Below are positions 25,141 to 34,660 of a stretch of DNA of 64,000 nucleotides, piece after piece. The notes beneath the pieces were generated by a model that saw nothing but the letters and a program-made list of their open reading frames with translations, was not told the origin of the DNA and did not search any database. The position numbers and the translations under genes are program-made. The stretch is from Planctomycetota bacterium (GTDB lineage Bacteria > Planctomycetota > UBA1135 > UBA2386). Each line of letters opens with the position of its first letter. The stretch's first letter is position 1. Location: NCBI GenBank assembly GCA_016716265.1, contig JADJWQ010000006.1:3313501-3377500 (forward strand). The letters run 5' to 3'.

Positions 25141-26151
25141 ATGGAGAAGATCAGCATCGAGTGCTCGGGCTGTGGCACGGTCGTGAAGGCACCGGCGAGC
25201 ATGGCCGGCCGCACCGGCAAGTGCCCGAAATGCCAGGCCCCGCTCCGGCTGCCGGCTGCGGCCGAGCAGCCCGGCGACCCTCCGAAGCCTGCTGCCGCGC
25301 CCACGCCCGCGGGGTCCGAGCCGGCACCGCCCGAGTCGGGCGAGCCGGCCGCGCACCCGCGGCGCCCGAGTCGTGCCGGCGGGCGCCAGCGCACGCGGGT
25401 GAACGCTGCCGATCGGCGCGAACGGCTCCGCGCGGAACCGAAGACCGAGAATATGCCGCTCGTCCTCGGTGCGGCGGCCGGCGGCGCGCTGCTCGGCGCG
25501 CTGATCTGGGCCGGCATCATGTATGCGACACACCATGAGATCGGCTGGCTCGCGATCGGTGTCGGCGCGCTGACCGGTGGTGCGGCGTTCCTCGCCGGCG
25601 GTCGTGGCACCCCTATCGCGATCCTGACCGCTGTGCTCGCCACGGTCGGCATCCTCGGCGGGAAGTTCCTCGGCTATCAGCTGCTCACGTCCCAGGAGCT
25701 GACCGACGAAATCGCCGAGCAATGCACGGAGGAGGGCTACCAGACGCTCCTGGCCGACGCGAGGCTGTTCAGCGAGCTACCCGACCAGGGCGACGACCAG
25801 TCAGTGCGCAGCTTCATGCACGAGCGCGGACACACCCGCGCGCCCTCGCCCGATCGCATCTCGGACCTCGAGCTCGCCTCGTTCCGCCGTTTCACGGCTC
25901 CCTACCTCCGCGACGTGGCGAAGACCCCACCTGGCCTGGACGGCTGGCGCGCCCACGTCCGCGCCGTGTTCGAGGCGTACCCCGACGAGGAGGCGACCCC
26001 CTGGGATCGAATGACGCAGGACTTCGACCCGAAGGACATCCTGTTCTTCGCGATCGGGATCGCCGCCGCGTGGGGTGTCGTGATGTCGAGAACCCGCAGG
26101 GAGCACACGGACGAGCTCCGCGCGCGCCGCGAAGCGCGGGGCCGCGGCTGA
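25141..26151 (+). CDS. zinc-ribbon membrane protein of unknown function
   Basis: 336 aa from ATG 25141, preceded by AGGAG at good spacing. An N-terminal four-Cys zinc ribbon (Cys8, Cys11, Cys28, Cys31; CSGCG...CPKCQ) of the kind frequent in planctomycete proteins, then a Pro/Ala-rich linker to ~residue 105, three or four hydrophobic segments (PLVLGAAAGGALLGALIWAGIMY, EIGWLAIGVGALTGGAAFLAGG, TPIAILTAVLATVGILGGKFL), a soluble acidic region and a final helix (FFAIGIAAAWGVVM). The ribbon-linker-membrane layout is common beside Ser/Thr kinases. Convergent with the acyl-CoA dehydrogenase-like gene (13-base gap). Confidence 0.75.
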   Translation: MEKISIECSGCGTVVKAPASMAGRTGKCPKCQAPLRLPAAAEQPGDPPKPAAAPTPAGSEPAPPESGEPAAHPRRPSRAGGRQRTRVNAADRRERLRAEPKTENMPLVLGAAAGGALLGALIWAGIMYATHHEIGWLAIGVGALTGGAAFLAGGRGTPIAILTAVLATVGILGGKFLGYQLLTSQELTDEIAEQCTEEGYQTLLADARLFSELPDQGDDQSVRSFMHERGHTRAPSPDRISDLELASFRRFTAPYLRDVAKTPPGLDGWRAHVRAVFEAYPDEEATPWDRMTQDFDPKDILFFAIGIAAAWGVVMSRTRREHTDELRARREARGRG

Positions 26152-26164
26152 CCGCCGGTCGCGA

Positions 26165-28231
26165 TCACGCGAACGGGTGCGCGAACGGCTGCGGCTCGAC
26201 GTCCGCGATCAGCGAGGACTCGCCGTTCTCGATGTCCGCACCGACCGCAGCCACCTGCCGCCGCAGCCGGTCCATCGACGCGAGGCCGCGCACGATCCGG
26301 ATCGCGAGGAACTCGTCGCGCAGCAGCTCGCATTGGAGCGCGGCGACGCGCTGCTGGGACGCATCCTGTCCTGCGGCGTGGTGGCACAGGGCGAGCATGG
26401 ACACGAGGTGCTCGACGCTCTTGCCGAACCTCTGCAGCGGCACCTGGGCACGGGTCAGCTCGAGCTGGAACCACAGGTTGACGACCAGGTAGACCCAGCG
26501 CCGCTTGCGGAGCTCGCGCTCCGCGAACCGCGCGTGCCGTCGCAAGGACCGCGGCAGCGACCGATAGCGCGGCAGCAGCGCGCTCGGCACGAGCCGCAGG
26601 GGAGACCGCAGCAGCGCGATCCCGGCATTGCGCACGACCCAGCCCGCGAGCGACCAGAACCCGCGGTTGACCAGCAGCCGGCCCGTCGCGGTCAGGCTGC
26701 GCCCGGGGAACCTCCGCAGCTCGCGGAGCCCGAGTCGCCGGATGATCCGGTCCTTCGGCAACGACTGCCCGGCGGCATCGACGTTGATCGAGTGCAGCAC
26801 GCCGAGCATGCCGGCCATGTAGCGATCGACGAAGGGACCGGTGATGTCCTTGACCATGCCCATCAGGATCAGGTCGTCCTCGCCCTCGACGACGCCGAAC
26901 ACGTGCATGTTCGAGCGCGCCTCGCTCACCCGGCTGCTCGCATCGAAGCTACGGCCACCGAGCACGCGCTCGCACGCCAGCAGGGAGCGCAGCGCAGCAC
27001 CCGCCGCCGCCGACTTCGTCAGATCGCGCAGGCCCGCGAGGTCGACGCCGTCGGCATCCTGCTGGAGCGCGAGGTGCGACAGTGCGCGCGACTGCAGCGC
27101 ACCGCCGAGCATGCGCCCGAGCGCGAGGCGCGGGAGCTCGTGGCGGACGACCGGCCCACCGACTCCCTCGCGCTGCCTCGCGTAATGCGCCGCATCCGCC
27201 GCGAACATGCGCTGGTAGCCGGCGGACATCGCGGCCAGCATGCAGCGCCCCATCCGCAGGCAGTAGAACAACACCTCGACGCCATCGGCCTCGATGCGGT
27301 TGCCACGCGGGATCGGGAAGTTGTCGAAGTGCAGCCGCGCATTGTGATTCGCACAGAATGCGTCGACGCCCGACGGCCGCAGCCAGAACTCGAAGTCCGC
27401 GCCACCGCCGGACGCATCTACGCGCTGCACGTCGGTCGCCGGCAGCTCCGCGACGAAGAGCCCGACCTGCTTGCCGCCCTTGCCGATCCGCGCGACGAGC
27501 CCGACCAGCCCGCCATGGTGTGCATTCGTGATCCACAGCTTGTTGCGCGGCCCGTCCGCGAACAGACGCCAGCAGTCGTTCGGTTCGTCGAGCTCCACGT
27601 ACGCCTGGACCTTCTTGGCATTGACGCCGATCCCGACCTCGCTGAGCGCGAAGCCCATCAGACGACCCTCGGCGACGAGCGGCAGGAACGCACTCTTCTG
27701 CGCGTCATTGCCGTATGCGATCAGCGAACCGGCCCCGATCGTCAGCTCACCGGAGATCTCGACCGCGAGCGCACCGAGGCCGTTGGCGGCCAGCTCCTCC
27801 TCGACGACGGCGAGCGCCGGGTAGCTGCCGGCGCGGCCACCGAACTCCGCCGGCACCGTGAAGCCGTAGCCACCGCTCCCGGCTACGGCGGCGCGCAGCT
27901 CGGCCGACAGCTGGCGGTCCGCCTCGAAAGCGACGCCGCGGGCGAGGCAGTCGAGCGCCGCCTCGACGATCGGCCGGCCGGCGGCCTGCGCCGCGGTCCC
28001 GATGTCGACTCCGGAGCGCAGCTCCGCGACGGTGGGCGACGGACCATAGATCAGCCGTTCCACCAGCCCGCGACGCGCGCGCCCGAGCCGTCGCGCGGCC
28101 GCCGCGGCGACGTCGTCGAGCGCCGCCACGTCGCGGGCCTGATCGGCGTCGCCGGCCGCCGCCAGCGCGCGGGCGGCGGTCGAATGTTGCGGCGGCTCGG
28201 GCGGGGTGCCGGGTCGGGAGGGCGTCGTCAT
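26165..28231 (-). CDS. divergent acyl-CoA dehydrogenase family protein
   Basis: 688 aa, longer than the ~380-aa core family. Residues ~115–440 follow the ACAD fold: GGYGFTVPAEFGG, AVVEEELAANG, FALSEVGIGVNAKK (the place of the usual 'T/SEPxAGSD' flavin/substrate loop, here strongly altered), KLWITNA, then a helical C-domain ending VVEGEDDLILMGMVKDI, which aligns with 'YEGTxEI' and keeps an acidic catalytic candidate. The last ~240 residues are a basic helical extension reminiscent of long FadE-type or ACAD9-type enzymes. Probably an FAD flavoprotein acting on acyl thioesters. The altered loop makes the substrate uncertain. Confidence 0.8.
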   Translation of the reverse strand: MTTPSRPGTPPEPPQHSTAARALAAAGDADQARDVAALDDVAAAAARRLGRARRGLVERLIYGPSPTVAELRSGVDIGTAAQAAGRPIVEAALDCLARGVAFEADRQLSAELRAAVAGSGGYGFTVPAEFGGRAGSYPALAVVEEELAANGLGALAVEISGELTIGAGSLIAYGNDAQKSAFLPLVAEGRLMGFALSEVGIGVNAKKVQAYVELDEPNDCWRLFADGPRNKLWITNAHHGGLVGLVARIGKGGKQVGLFVAELPATDVQRVDASGGGADFEFWLRPSGVDAFCANHNARLHFDNFPIPRGNRIEADGVEVLFYCLRMGRCMLAAMSAGYQRMFAADAAHYARQREGVGGPVVRHELPRLALGRMLGGALQSRALSHLALQQDADGVDLAGLRDLTKSAAAGAALRSLLACERVLGGRSFDASSRVSEARSNMHVFGVVEGEDDLILMGMVKDITGPFVDRYMAGMLGVLHSINVDAAGQSLPKDRIIRRLGLRELRRFPGRSLTATGRLLVNRGFWSLAGWVVRNAGIALLRSPLRLVPSALLPRYRSLPRSLRRHARFAERELRKRRWVYLVVNLWFQLELTRAQVPLQRFGKSVEHLVSMLALCHHAAGQDASQQRVAALQCELLRDEFLAIRIVRGLASMDRLRRQVAAVGADIENGESSLIADVEPQPFAHPFA

Positions 28232-28476
28232 CTGGGTTCGGGGCCGAGGAGGGAGCCCCGCAGCGTAACCACTGCGTGGTGCCGGAGCCCGTTCGACGCA
28301 TGGCAGCGTTCAGGGCCGGCCGACCGGGGTGCGGCCGCGGCCCGCACGCACGATCGGACCGGCGTTCTCGCCACAGACCCTTCCCCACTGCTCGAACAAC
28401 TGTTTGAATCCGGCACTCCCGGCGCGGCGGACCCCCGGCACCTTCCGCGCTCCCCCGAACCCGGTCCGGCTCTCCG

Positions 28477-29760
28477 ATGCCCAACGCCATCGCTACGTCC
28501 CGCGCGTCCCGCCGCGCGCTCGCGAAGCCGCTCGCCGCATGCCTCGCCGCGCTGTCTTTCAGCGCGTTCGCGGCACTGCGCGCCCAGGCCCCCGGCGCGC
28601 CGATCGTCCGCGTCGGCACGGTGACGGTCGAGGCGACCGCAGCCCGGCGTCAGGTGACCGGCAACCTGCGCGCGATGTCGCGGGCCCAGGTCGCGGCGAC
28701 CGAGGCGGGCCGCGTCGTCGAGGTCCTGGTCCGCGAGTCGGCCCCGGTCGAGACCGGCGCCGTGCTCGCCCGCCTCGACGACCGCCGCGCGCGGATGGAC
28801 CTCGCCGAGGCGGAGGCGGAGCTCGCGAGTGCGGTCGCCGACGTCGACATCCGTCGCACCGAAGCGCGCGCCGCGGGCGAGGATCTCGAGGCGTATCGCG
28901 CCGCCGAGCGCGAAGTGAAGGGCTCCGTGAGCGCGATCACGCTGCGGGCGGCCGAGCGCGACGCGCGCGTCGCCGAGGCCCGCGTCACGGCCGCGGGGCG
29001 CGCCGTCGCGCGACTCGAGGCGCGCGTCGAGCGGCTGCGGATCGTGGTCGACGACCTCGAGATCCGCGCACCGTTCACCGGTCGCGTGGTGTCGCGCGAC
29101 GTCGAGCCGGGCGAGTGGCTCGCGGCCGGCAGCCCGGTGTGCACGCTGGTTTCGACCGGCGCGATCGACGCATGGCTCGAGGTACCGGAAGAGTTCGCGA
29201 GCGCGATGCAGACCCGGGCCGCCGACGTGCGCGTGACGGTCGACGCGCTCGGACTGACGCTGCCCGCGCGCGAATTGCGCGCGATCCCGGACTTCGATCC
29301 GCGCACCCGGCGCTTCACGCTGATCGCGACGCTGGATCCGACAGACGTGAAGGATCCAGCGACCGAACTGGACCCACCACGCGAGGTCGGCACGGCGGGG
29401 GCGACGGACGACGCTTCGCGGGACGTCCGCACCGCCGCCGCGCGGATCGCGCCGGGGATGTCGGTCACGGCGACGATCCCGACCGGCGATCGCGTCGAGC
29501 TCGCCAGCATCCCCAGCGACGCATTGATGCGAGATGGCGCGGGCTACTTCGTCCACCGCGTGGTCGACCGGCCCGACGGCAGCACCATTGCAATGCCGTT
29601 GACCGTGCAGCTCGCGTGGCTCGATGGCCCGCGCGTGTGGGTCGAGCCGCGCGGCCTGCAGTCCGGTGATCGCGTCGTCGTCGAAGGCAACGAACGCCTG
29701 CGGCCGATGACACCGGTCGTCGTCGACGGCCGCTTTCCGGCCGCCGGAGGCGGCCGATGA
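28477..29760 (+). CDS. RND efflux periplasmic adaptor (MFP) subunit
   Basis: 427 aa. Signal peptide ends L-R-A|Q at about residue 36. Membrane-fusion order: β-barrel/lipoyl half (AATEAGRVVEVLVRESAPVETGAVLARLDD), α-hairpin coiled coil (~90–180, LAEAEAELASAVADVDIRRTEA...ARLEARVERLR), lipoyl return (DLEIRAPFTGRVVSRDVEPGEWL), β-barrel and membrane-proximal domains. Joins the inner-membrane pump to the outer-membrane channel. First gene of a three-gene operon; the next gene overlaps it by ATGA. Confidence 0.93.
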   Translation: MPNAIATSRASRRALAKPLAACLAALSFSAFAALRAQAPGAPIVRVGTVTVEATAARRQVTGNLRAMSRAQVAATEAGRVVEVLVRESAPVETGAVLARLDDRRARMDLAEAEAELASAVADVDIRRTEARAAGEDLEAYRAAEREVKGSVSAITLRAAERDARVAEARVTAAGRAVARLEARVERLRIVVDDLEIRAPFTGRVVSRDVEPGEWLAAGSPVCTLVSTGAIDAWLEVPEEFASAMQTRAADVRVTVDALGLTLPARELRAIPDFDPRTRRFTLIATLDPTDVKDPATELDPPREVGTAGATDDASRDVRTAAARIAPGMSVTATIPTGDRVELASIPSDALMRDGAGYFVHRVVDRPDGSTIAMPLTVQLAWLDGPRVWVEPRGLQSGDRVVVEGNERLRPMTPVVVDGRFPAAGGGR

Positions 29761-32700
29761 GTCCGGTCCGCATGGCGATCGAGCAGCCGATCACGATCGC
29801 GGTCGGCGTGCTGCTGGCGATCGTGGCGGGCCTGGTCGCACTCGACCGCGTCGCGATCCAGATGACGCCGGACGTCGACGACACGGTCGTGTCCGTGACG
29901 ACGCGCTGGGAGAACGCATCTCCCCAGGAGATCGAGTCGGAGGTGATCGATCCGCAGGAGGAGCGCCTGTTGGGGGTCACCGGGCTCCGCTCGATGACCA
30001 GCACGTCGCAACTCGGCCAGGGCCAGATCCGTCTGGAGTTCCGCACCGGCATCCGCAAGGAGGATGCACTGCGGGAGGTCAGCGACAATCTCCGCGAGGT
30101 GCCGAGCTACCCCGAGAACGTCGACGAGCCGATCATCGAGGCATCCGATCCGGAGAACCGCGACTACATCGCGTGGTACCTCGTCACGTGCAGCGATCCG
30201 GACGTCGACGTCCGGACGCTGCGGGACTTCTTCGAGGAGCGCGTCAAGCCGCGCCTCGAACGGTTGCCTGGCATGGCCGGAGTCGGCGTCCTGGGTGGAC
30301 GCGAACGCGAGGCGCAGATCCGTTTCGATCCGGTGCGGCTGGCGCAGCGCGGCATCTCGCCGGCCGAGTTCGTCGGCGCGATCCAGGTGACCAATCGCAA
30401 TGCGGCCGCCGGAGCGCTGGCGCAGGGCAAGTCCGACATCCGCATCCGCACGGTCGGTCGCTTCTCGGATCCCGAGGAGGTGCTCGACGTGATCGTCCGC
30501 CAGGACGAATCGGGCATCGTGCGCGTACGGGACGTGGCGACGGTCGAGCAGACCTACAAGGAGCCGGACTCCTTCGTGCGGTCGAGCGGCCATCCCGCGC
30601 TCGCGATCAACTTCGAGCGCGAGCCGGGCTCGAACGTGCTCGAGGTCATGGCGGCGCTCAAGGCGGAGATCGCGAAGATCGAGGCACCCGACGGCCTGCT
30701 GGAGAGCCTCGCGCGGTCGCTCGGCATCGACGGCGAGATCCGCATCGTCCAGTCGTACGACCAGACCGACTACATCTATCAGGCACTCGACCTGGTCGAG
30801 CGCAACATCTGGGTCGGTGGCGCGCTGGCGACGCTGGTGCTGCTGCTGTTCCTGCGGTCGTTCCGCACGGTCGGGATCATCGGGCTGGCGATCCCCATCT
30901 CGGTGATCGGCGCGATCGTCGTGATGGTCGCACTGGGCCGCTCGGTCAACGTCATCAGCCTCGCCGGCATGGCATTCGCCGTGGGCATGGTCGTCGACAA
31001 CGCGATCGTCGTGATCGAGAACGTGTTCCGGCACCTCGAGATGCACAAGCGACCGGCCCGGGCGGCGTACGACGGCACGCGGGAGGTCGCCGGCGCGGTA
31101 CTCGCGTCGACGTTGACGACGCTGGTCGTCTTCGTCCCCATCCTGCTGATCCAGGAGACGGCCGGCCAGCTGTTCCGCGACATCGCGCTCGCGATCTGCG
31201 CATCGGTCGGGCTCAGCTACTTCGTATCGATCCTCGTCATCCCGTCCGCGATCGCGGTGTTCTACCGCGAGCCGCGGCGTCGCCGGCATCCGAGCTCCGA
31301 GCCTGCGCCGCACCGCGGACTGCTGCGGCGCGCGGCGGTATCCGTGCTCGGGCTGTTCGACGTTCCGCGCCAGGCGTCGGCGCTGACGCGCCGCATGCTG
31401 CGCGGCTGGGGTCTGCGCACGCTCGTGATCGTCGTGTTCGTCTCCGTGTCGGTCGTGGGCACCATCCTGCTCCGGCCGCCTGCCGACTACCTGCCGCAGG
31501 GCAACCGCAACATCGTGTTCGGCCTGATGATCCCGCCACCGGGCTACAACCTGGATCAGATGGGGGAGCTCGGCGACCGCGTGGAGGCGACGTTCCGGCC
31601 GTTCTTCGAGATCAATCATCCCGATCCGTCGAAGCTGCCGGCGATCCCGACGGGGATGGAGCCCGACGCACCGAAGGTCGTCCCGCCGGTGATCGACGAG
31701 TACTTCATGGTCGCGACCGGCGGCACCCTGTTCCACGGTGCTATCAGCAAGGAGCCCGAGCGCGTCGTCGACCTGCTGCCGCTGTTCTACGCGGCAATGA
31801 ACCCTGCCGCACTGCCCGGCGTCATCGCGTTCGCATTCCAGTTCCCGTTGTTCCGACTCGGTGGCTCGACAGGCTCGGCGGTCAAGATCGATCTCAGTGG
31901 TCGCGATCTCGACGAGGTCTCCGGTGCTGCCGGAGCGCTGTTCGGTGCGCTCGCCCAGCAATTCGGTCCGCGCGCACTGCAGCCGACGCCGTCGAACTTC
32001 AACCTCCCGGGACCCGAGATGCAGATCGTGCCGAACCTGCTCCGGATGAGCGACGTCGGGGTGACGGTCGCCGATCTCGGACTCGCGGTACAGGCGTGCA
32101 GCAACGGCGCCATCGTCGGTCAATACGACGTCGACGGCGACCTGATCGACCTGAAGGTGATCGCGACGGACGCCGTGGCGCAGAAGGACCTCGCGGTGCT
32201 CTACGACGCCAAGGTCGCGACACCCGGAGGAGACGTCGTCGCGCTCACGTCGCTCGCCGATCTGCACTGGGTCACGACTCCGGAGCAGATCCGCCGCGTG
32301 GGCAGGCAACGAGCCGTCACGCTCGAGTTCACGGCACCTCCGGGCACACCGCTGCAATCCGCGACCGGACAGCTCACGGCGACGATCGACGGCCTCCGCA
32401 AGGCGGGCGCCATTCCGCCGACCGTAGAGGTCGATCTGGCCGGCACGGCGAGCAAGCTCGACGAGATCCTCAGCGCGCTGCTCGGCGACGGCTCGGTGTT
32501 CGGCCTCGTCCGGAGCTCGCTGTTCCTCGCCCTGCTGGTCGTCTATCTGCTGATGGCCGTGCTCTTCCAGAGCTGGGTGCTGCCGCTGGTCATCCTGTTC
32601 AGCGTACCGCTCGCGACCTTCGGCGGCTTCCTGGCGCTGGCGCTCGTACATTGGGCGAGCCTGTCGAGCCGCTATGTGCCCGTCCAGAACCTGGACGTGC

Positions 32701-33110
32701 TGACGATCCTGGGTTTCGTCATCCTGATCGGCGTGGTCGTCAACAACGCGATCCTGCTGGTCGAGCAATCGCGCCAGTTCCTCGACGGCGCCGAGGGCGC
32801 CGACCTGGCACCCGGCGAGCAGATGACGCACAAGAAGGCCATCGAGCTCGCGGTGCGGACGCGCGTGCGCCCGATCTTCATGAGCATGCTGACGTCACTG
32901 GGCGGCATGCTGCCACTGGTGGTGACGCCGGGCTCCGGCTCCGAGCTCTACCGCGGCCTGGGCGCGGTGGTGGTCGGCGGCCTGTTCGTGTCGACGGTGT
33001 TCACCCTGGTGCTCGTGCCCGCCGTGCTCGGCACGGTGTGGGACCTGTTCGGCGCGCCGGCGAAGCGCAGCTCGATCCTCGACGAGAGCGCCCAGGGAGG
33101 TGTGGCATGA
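29757..33110 (+). CDS. RND-family efflux permease (HAE1-like)
   Basis: 1117 aa, typical length. Twelve-helix RND layout with two large periplasmic loops. Start ATG overlaps the adaptor stop (ATGA) with GGAGG upstream. Landmarks: first helix PITIAVGVLLAIVAGLVALDRV, pore-domain NASPQEIESEV, TM4 proton-relay Asp in GMAFAVGMVVDNAIVVIENVFRHLE, second half LVVYLLMAVLFQSWVLPLVILFSVPLA, and VNNAILLVEQSRQF in the second repeat. Exports hydrophobic compounds using the proton gradient; substrates unknown. The final residues overlap the outer-membrane factor start. Confidence 0.95.
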   Translation: MSPVRMAIEQPITIAVGVLLAIVAGLVALDRVAIQMTPDVDDTVVSVTTRWENASPQEIESEVIDPQEERLLGVTGLRSMTSTSQLGQGQIRLEFRTGIRKEDALREVSDNLREVPSYPENVDEPIIEASDPENRDYIAWYLVTCSDPDVDVRTLRDFFEERVKPRLERLPGMAGVGVLGGREREAQIRFDPVRLAQRGISPAEFVGAIQVTNRNAAAGALAQGKSDIRIRTVGRFSDPEEVLDVIVRQDESGIVRVRDVATVEQTYKEPDSFVRSSGHPALAINFEREPGSNVLEVMAALKAEIAKIEAPDGLLESLARSLGIDGEIRIVQSYDQTDYIYQALDLVERNIWVGGALATLVLLLFLRSFRTVGIIGLAIPISVIGAIVVMVALGRSVNVISLAGMAFAVGMVVDNAIVVIENVFRHLEMHKRPARAAYDGTREVAGAVLASTLTTLVVFVPILLIQETAGQLFRDIALAICASVGLSYFVSILVIPSAIAVFYREPRRRRHPSSEPAPHRGLLRRAAVSVLGLFDVPRQASALTRRMLRGWGLRTLVIVVFVSVSVVGTILLRPPADYLPQGNRNIVFGLMIPPPGYNLDQMGELGDRVEATFRPFFEINHPDPSKLPAIPTGMEPDAPKVVPPVIDEYFMVATGGTLFHGAISKEPERVVDLLPLFYAAMNPAALPGVIAFAFQFPLFRLGGSTGSAVKIDLSGRDLDEVSGAAGALFGALAQQFGPRALQPTPSNFNLPGPEMQIVPNLLRMSDVGVTVADLGLAVQACSNGAIVGQYDVDGDLIDLKVIATDAVAQKDLAVLYDAKVATPGGDVVALTSLADLHWVTTPEQIRRVGRQRAVTLEFTAPPGTPLQSATGQLTATIDGLRKAGAIPPTVEVDLAGTASKLDEILSALLGDGSVFGLVRSSLFLALLVVYLLMAVLFQSWVLPLVILFSVPLATFGGFLALALVHWASLSSRYVPVQNLDVLTILGFVILIGVVVNNAILLVEQSRQFLDGAEGADLAPGEQMTHKKAIELAVRTRVRPIFMSMLTSLGGMLPLVVTPGSGSELYRGLGAVVVGGLFVSTVFTLVLVPAVLGTVWDLFGAPAKRSSILDESAQGGVA

Positions 33111-34579
33111 CCCTCCATCGTGGCATGGCCGTCCGTCGTGGCATGGCGCGCTCGGCCTTGCTGATCGCGGTCGGCGGTTGCGCGGTCGGCCCCGACTATG
33201 CTCCCCCCGAGCGCGAGCTCCGTTCGGAGTGGGGAACTCCGCTCGGCGATCGGCTGAGCCAGCAGGCTACCGAGGCAGACCTGGCCATCTGGTGGGAATC
33301 GCTCGGCGATGCGCAGCTCAGCGCGCTCGTCGAGCGCGCGTTCGAGCAGAACCTCGACCTGCAGACCGCGGCGTCGCGAGTCCGAGAGGCCCGGTTCCTG
33401 CACGCCGTCGCGACGGGCTCGCTCGGTCCCGACATCGACGCAGCCGGCTCGTTCAACCGCAGCCGGCGAAGCTCGAACTCGTTCCAGGGCTTCATCGCGG
33501 GCGACCGCGATCTGTGGTCGCTCGGCTTCGACGCGACCTGGGAGATCGACGTGTTCGGCCGCGTCCGCCGCGGCGCCGAGGCCGCCGACGCGCAGCTGGG
33601 CGCATCGATCGAATCGGCTCGCGACGCGCTCGTGTCGCTGGTCGCGGAGATCGCGCGGAACTACGTCGAGCTACGCGGAGCACAGCGGCGGATCCAGATC
33701 GCCGGACAGAACGTGGAGGCGTGGTCGAACACGCTCGCGTTGACCGAGTCGCGGTTCCGCGCGGGGTTGACGACGGAGCTCGATGTCGCCCAGGCACGCG
33801 TGGACCTCGCATCTGCGCGCGCGCGGATCCCGCCGCTCGTGGTGACGCGCACCGGCATCGAGAGCCGGCTGGCGGTCTTGCTCGGTGCGGAGCCCGGCCA
33901 GCTGTTCGAGCTGGCCCCCGCGTTGGCGGAGGACGCTCCGGTGCCCGTGCCTCCCGCGACGGTAGCGATCGGCATGCCCGCTGACCTGCTCCGGCGGCGG
34001 CCCGACATCCGCCTCGCCGAGCGCGACGCCGCGGCGGCGTGTGCGCGCGTCGGCGTCGAGGAGGCCGAGCTCTATCCACAGTTCACGCTGAGCGGCTCGC
34101 TCGGCGTGGAGTCGGAGAACTTCGACAACCTGATCGACTCCGACAGCCGGCGCTATGCGTTCGGCCCGGACTTCCGCTGGAACCTGTTCGCCAGCGGTCG
34201 CATCCGCAATGCCGTGCACGCCGCCGAGGAACGCCACCTGCAGGCGCTGCTCGCCTGGCAATCGACGGTCCTGACCGCGCTCGAGGAGACCCGCAACGCG
34301 GTTGCCGCGTTCGTCCAGCAGCAGGCCGAGCGCAGTGCGATCGTCGAAGGCGAACGCGCTGCACGACAGGCGGTCGAGCTGGCCCGCACGCTCTACGTAC
34401 AGGGAGTCAGCGACTTCCAGAGCGTGCTGCAGGCGCAGCGGTCGCTGTTCGCGTTGCAGGACCAGCTCGCGCTCAGCGAGACCGCGCTGACCACCGATCT
34501 GATCGCGCTGTACAAGGCACTCGGCGGTGGCTGGTCGGCAGCGGCCGGGGATCCGGAGTCGGCGCCGGCGGGAGGCTGA
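33107..34579 (+). CDS. outer-membrane efflux lipoprotein (NodT/TolC-like)
   Basis: 490 aa from ATG 33107, which overlaps the permease stop (ATGA) and has GGGAGG six bases upstream; ATGs at 33125 and 33143 are also in frame. Lipoprotein signal ending V-G-G-C at Cys25, then the family-typical CAVGPDYAPP. Two OEP repeats: WWESLGDAQLSALVERAFEQNLDLQTAASRVREAR and PADLLRRRPDIRLAERDAAAACARVGVEEAELYPQFTLSGSLG. Forms the trimeric exit duct for the RND pump, completing a full tripartite operon. Confidence 0.94.
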   Translation: MTLHRGMAVRRGMARSALLIAVGGCAVGPDYAPPERELRSEWGTPLGDRLSQQATEADLAIWWESLGDAQLSALVERAFEQNLDLQTAASRVREARFLHAVATGSLGPDIDAAGSFNRSRRSSNSFQGFIAGDRDLWSLGFDATWEIDVFGRVRRGAEAADAQLGASIESARDALVSLVAEIARNYVELRGAQRRIQIAGQNVEAWSNTLALTESRFRAGLTTELDVAQARVDLASARARIPPLVVTRTGIESRLAVLLGAEPGQLFELAPALAEDAPVPVPPATVAIGMPADLLRRRPDIRLAERDAAAACARVGVEEAELYPQFTLSGSLGVESENFDNLIDSDSRRYAFGPDFRWNLFASGRIRNAVHAAEERHLQALLAWQSTVLTALEETRNAVAAFVQQQAERSAIVEGERAARQAVELARTLYVQGVSDFQSVLQAQRSLFALQDQLALSETALTTDLIALYKALGGGWSAAAGDPESAPAGG

Positions 34580-34645
34580 GCCAACCCGCGCGTGACTCCA
34601 CGGCCCGCGGAGCGGACCCGCGATCGCAGCGGCCGGACCAGCGCG

Positions 34646-34651
34646 TAGACT
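34646..34651 (+). promoter_or_regulatory. -10-like TAGACT before the aldo/keto reductase
   Basis: TAGACT ends 9 bases before the ATG at 34661. The intervening bases contain GGAG only 2–5 bases from the ATG, too close for a normal ribosome site. Confidence 0.45.
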
Positions 34652-34660
34652 CCCGGAGCC

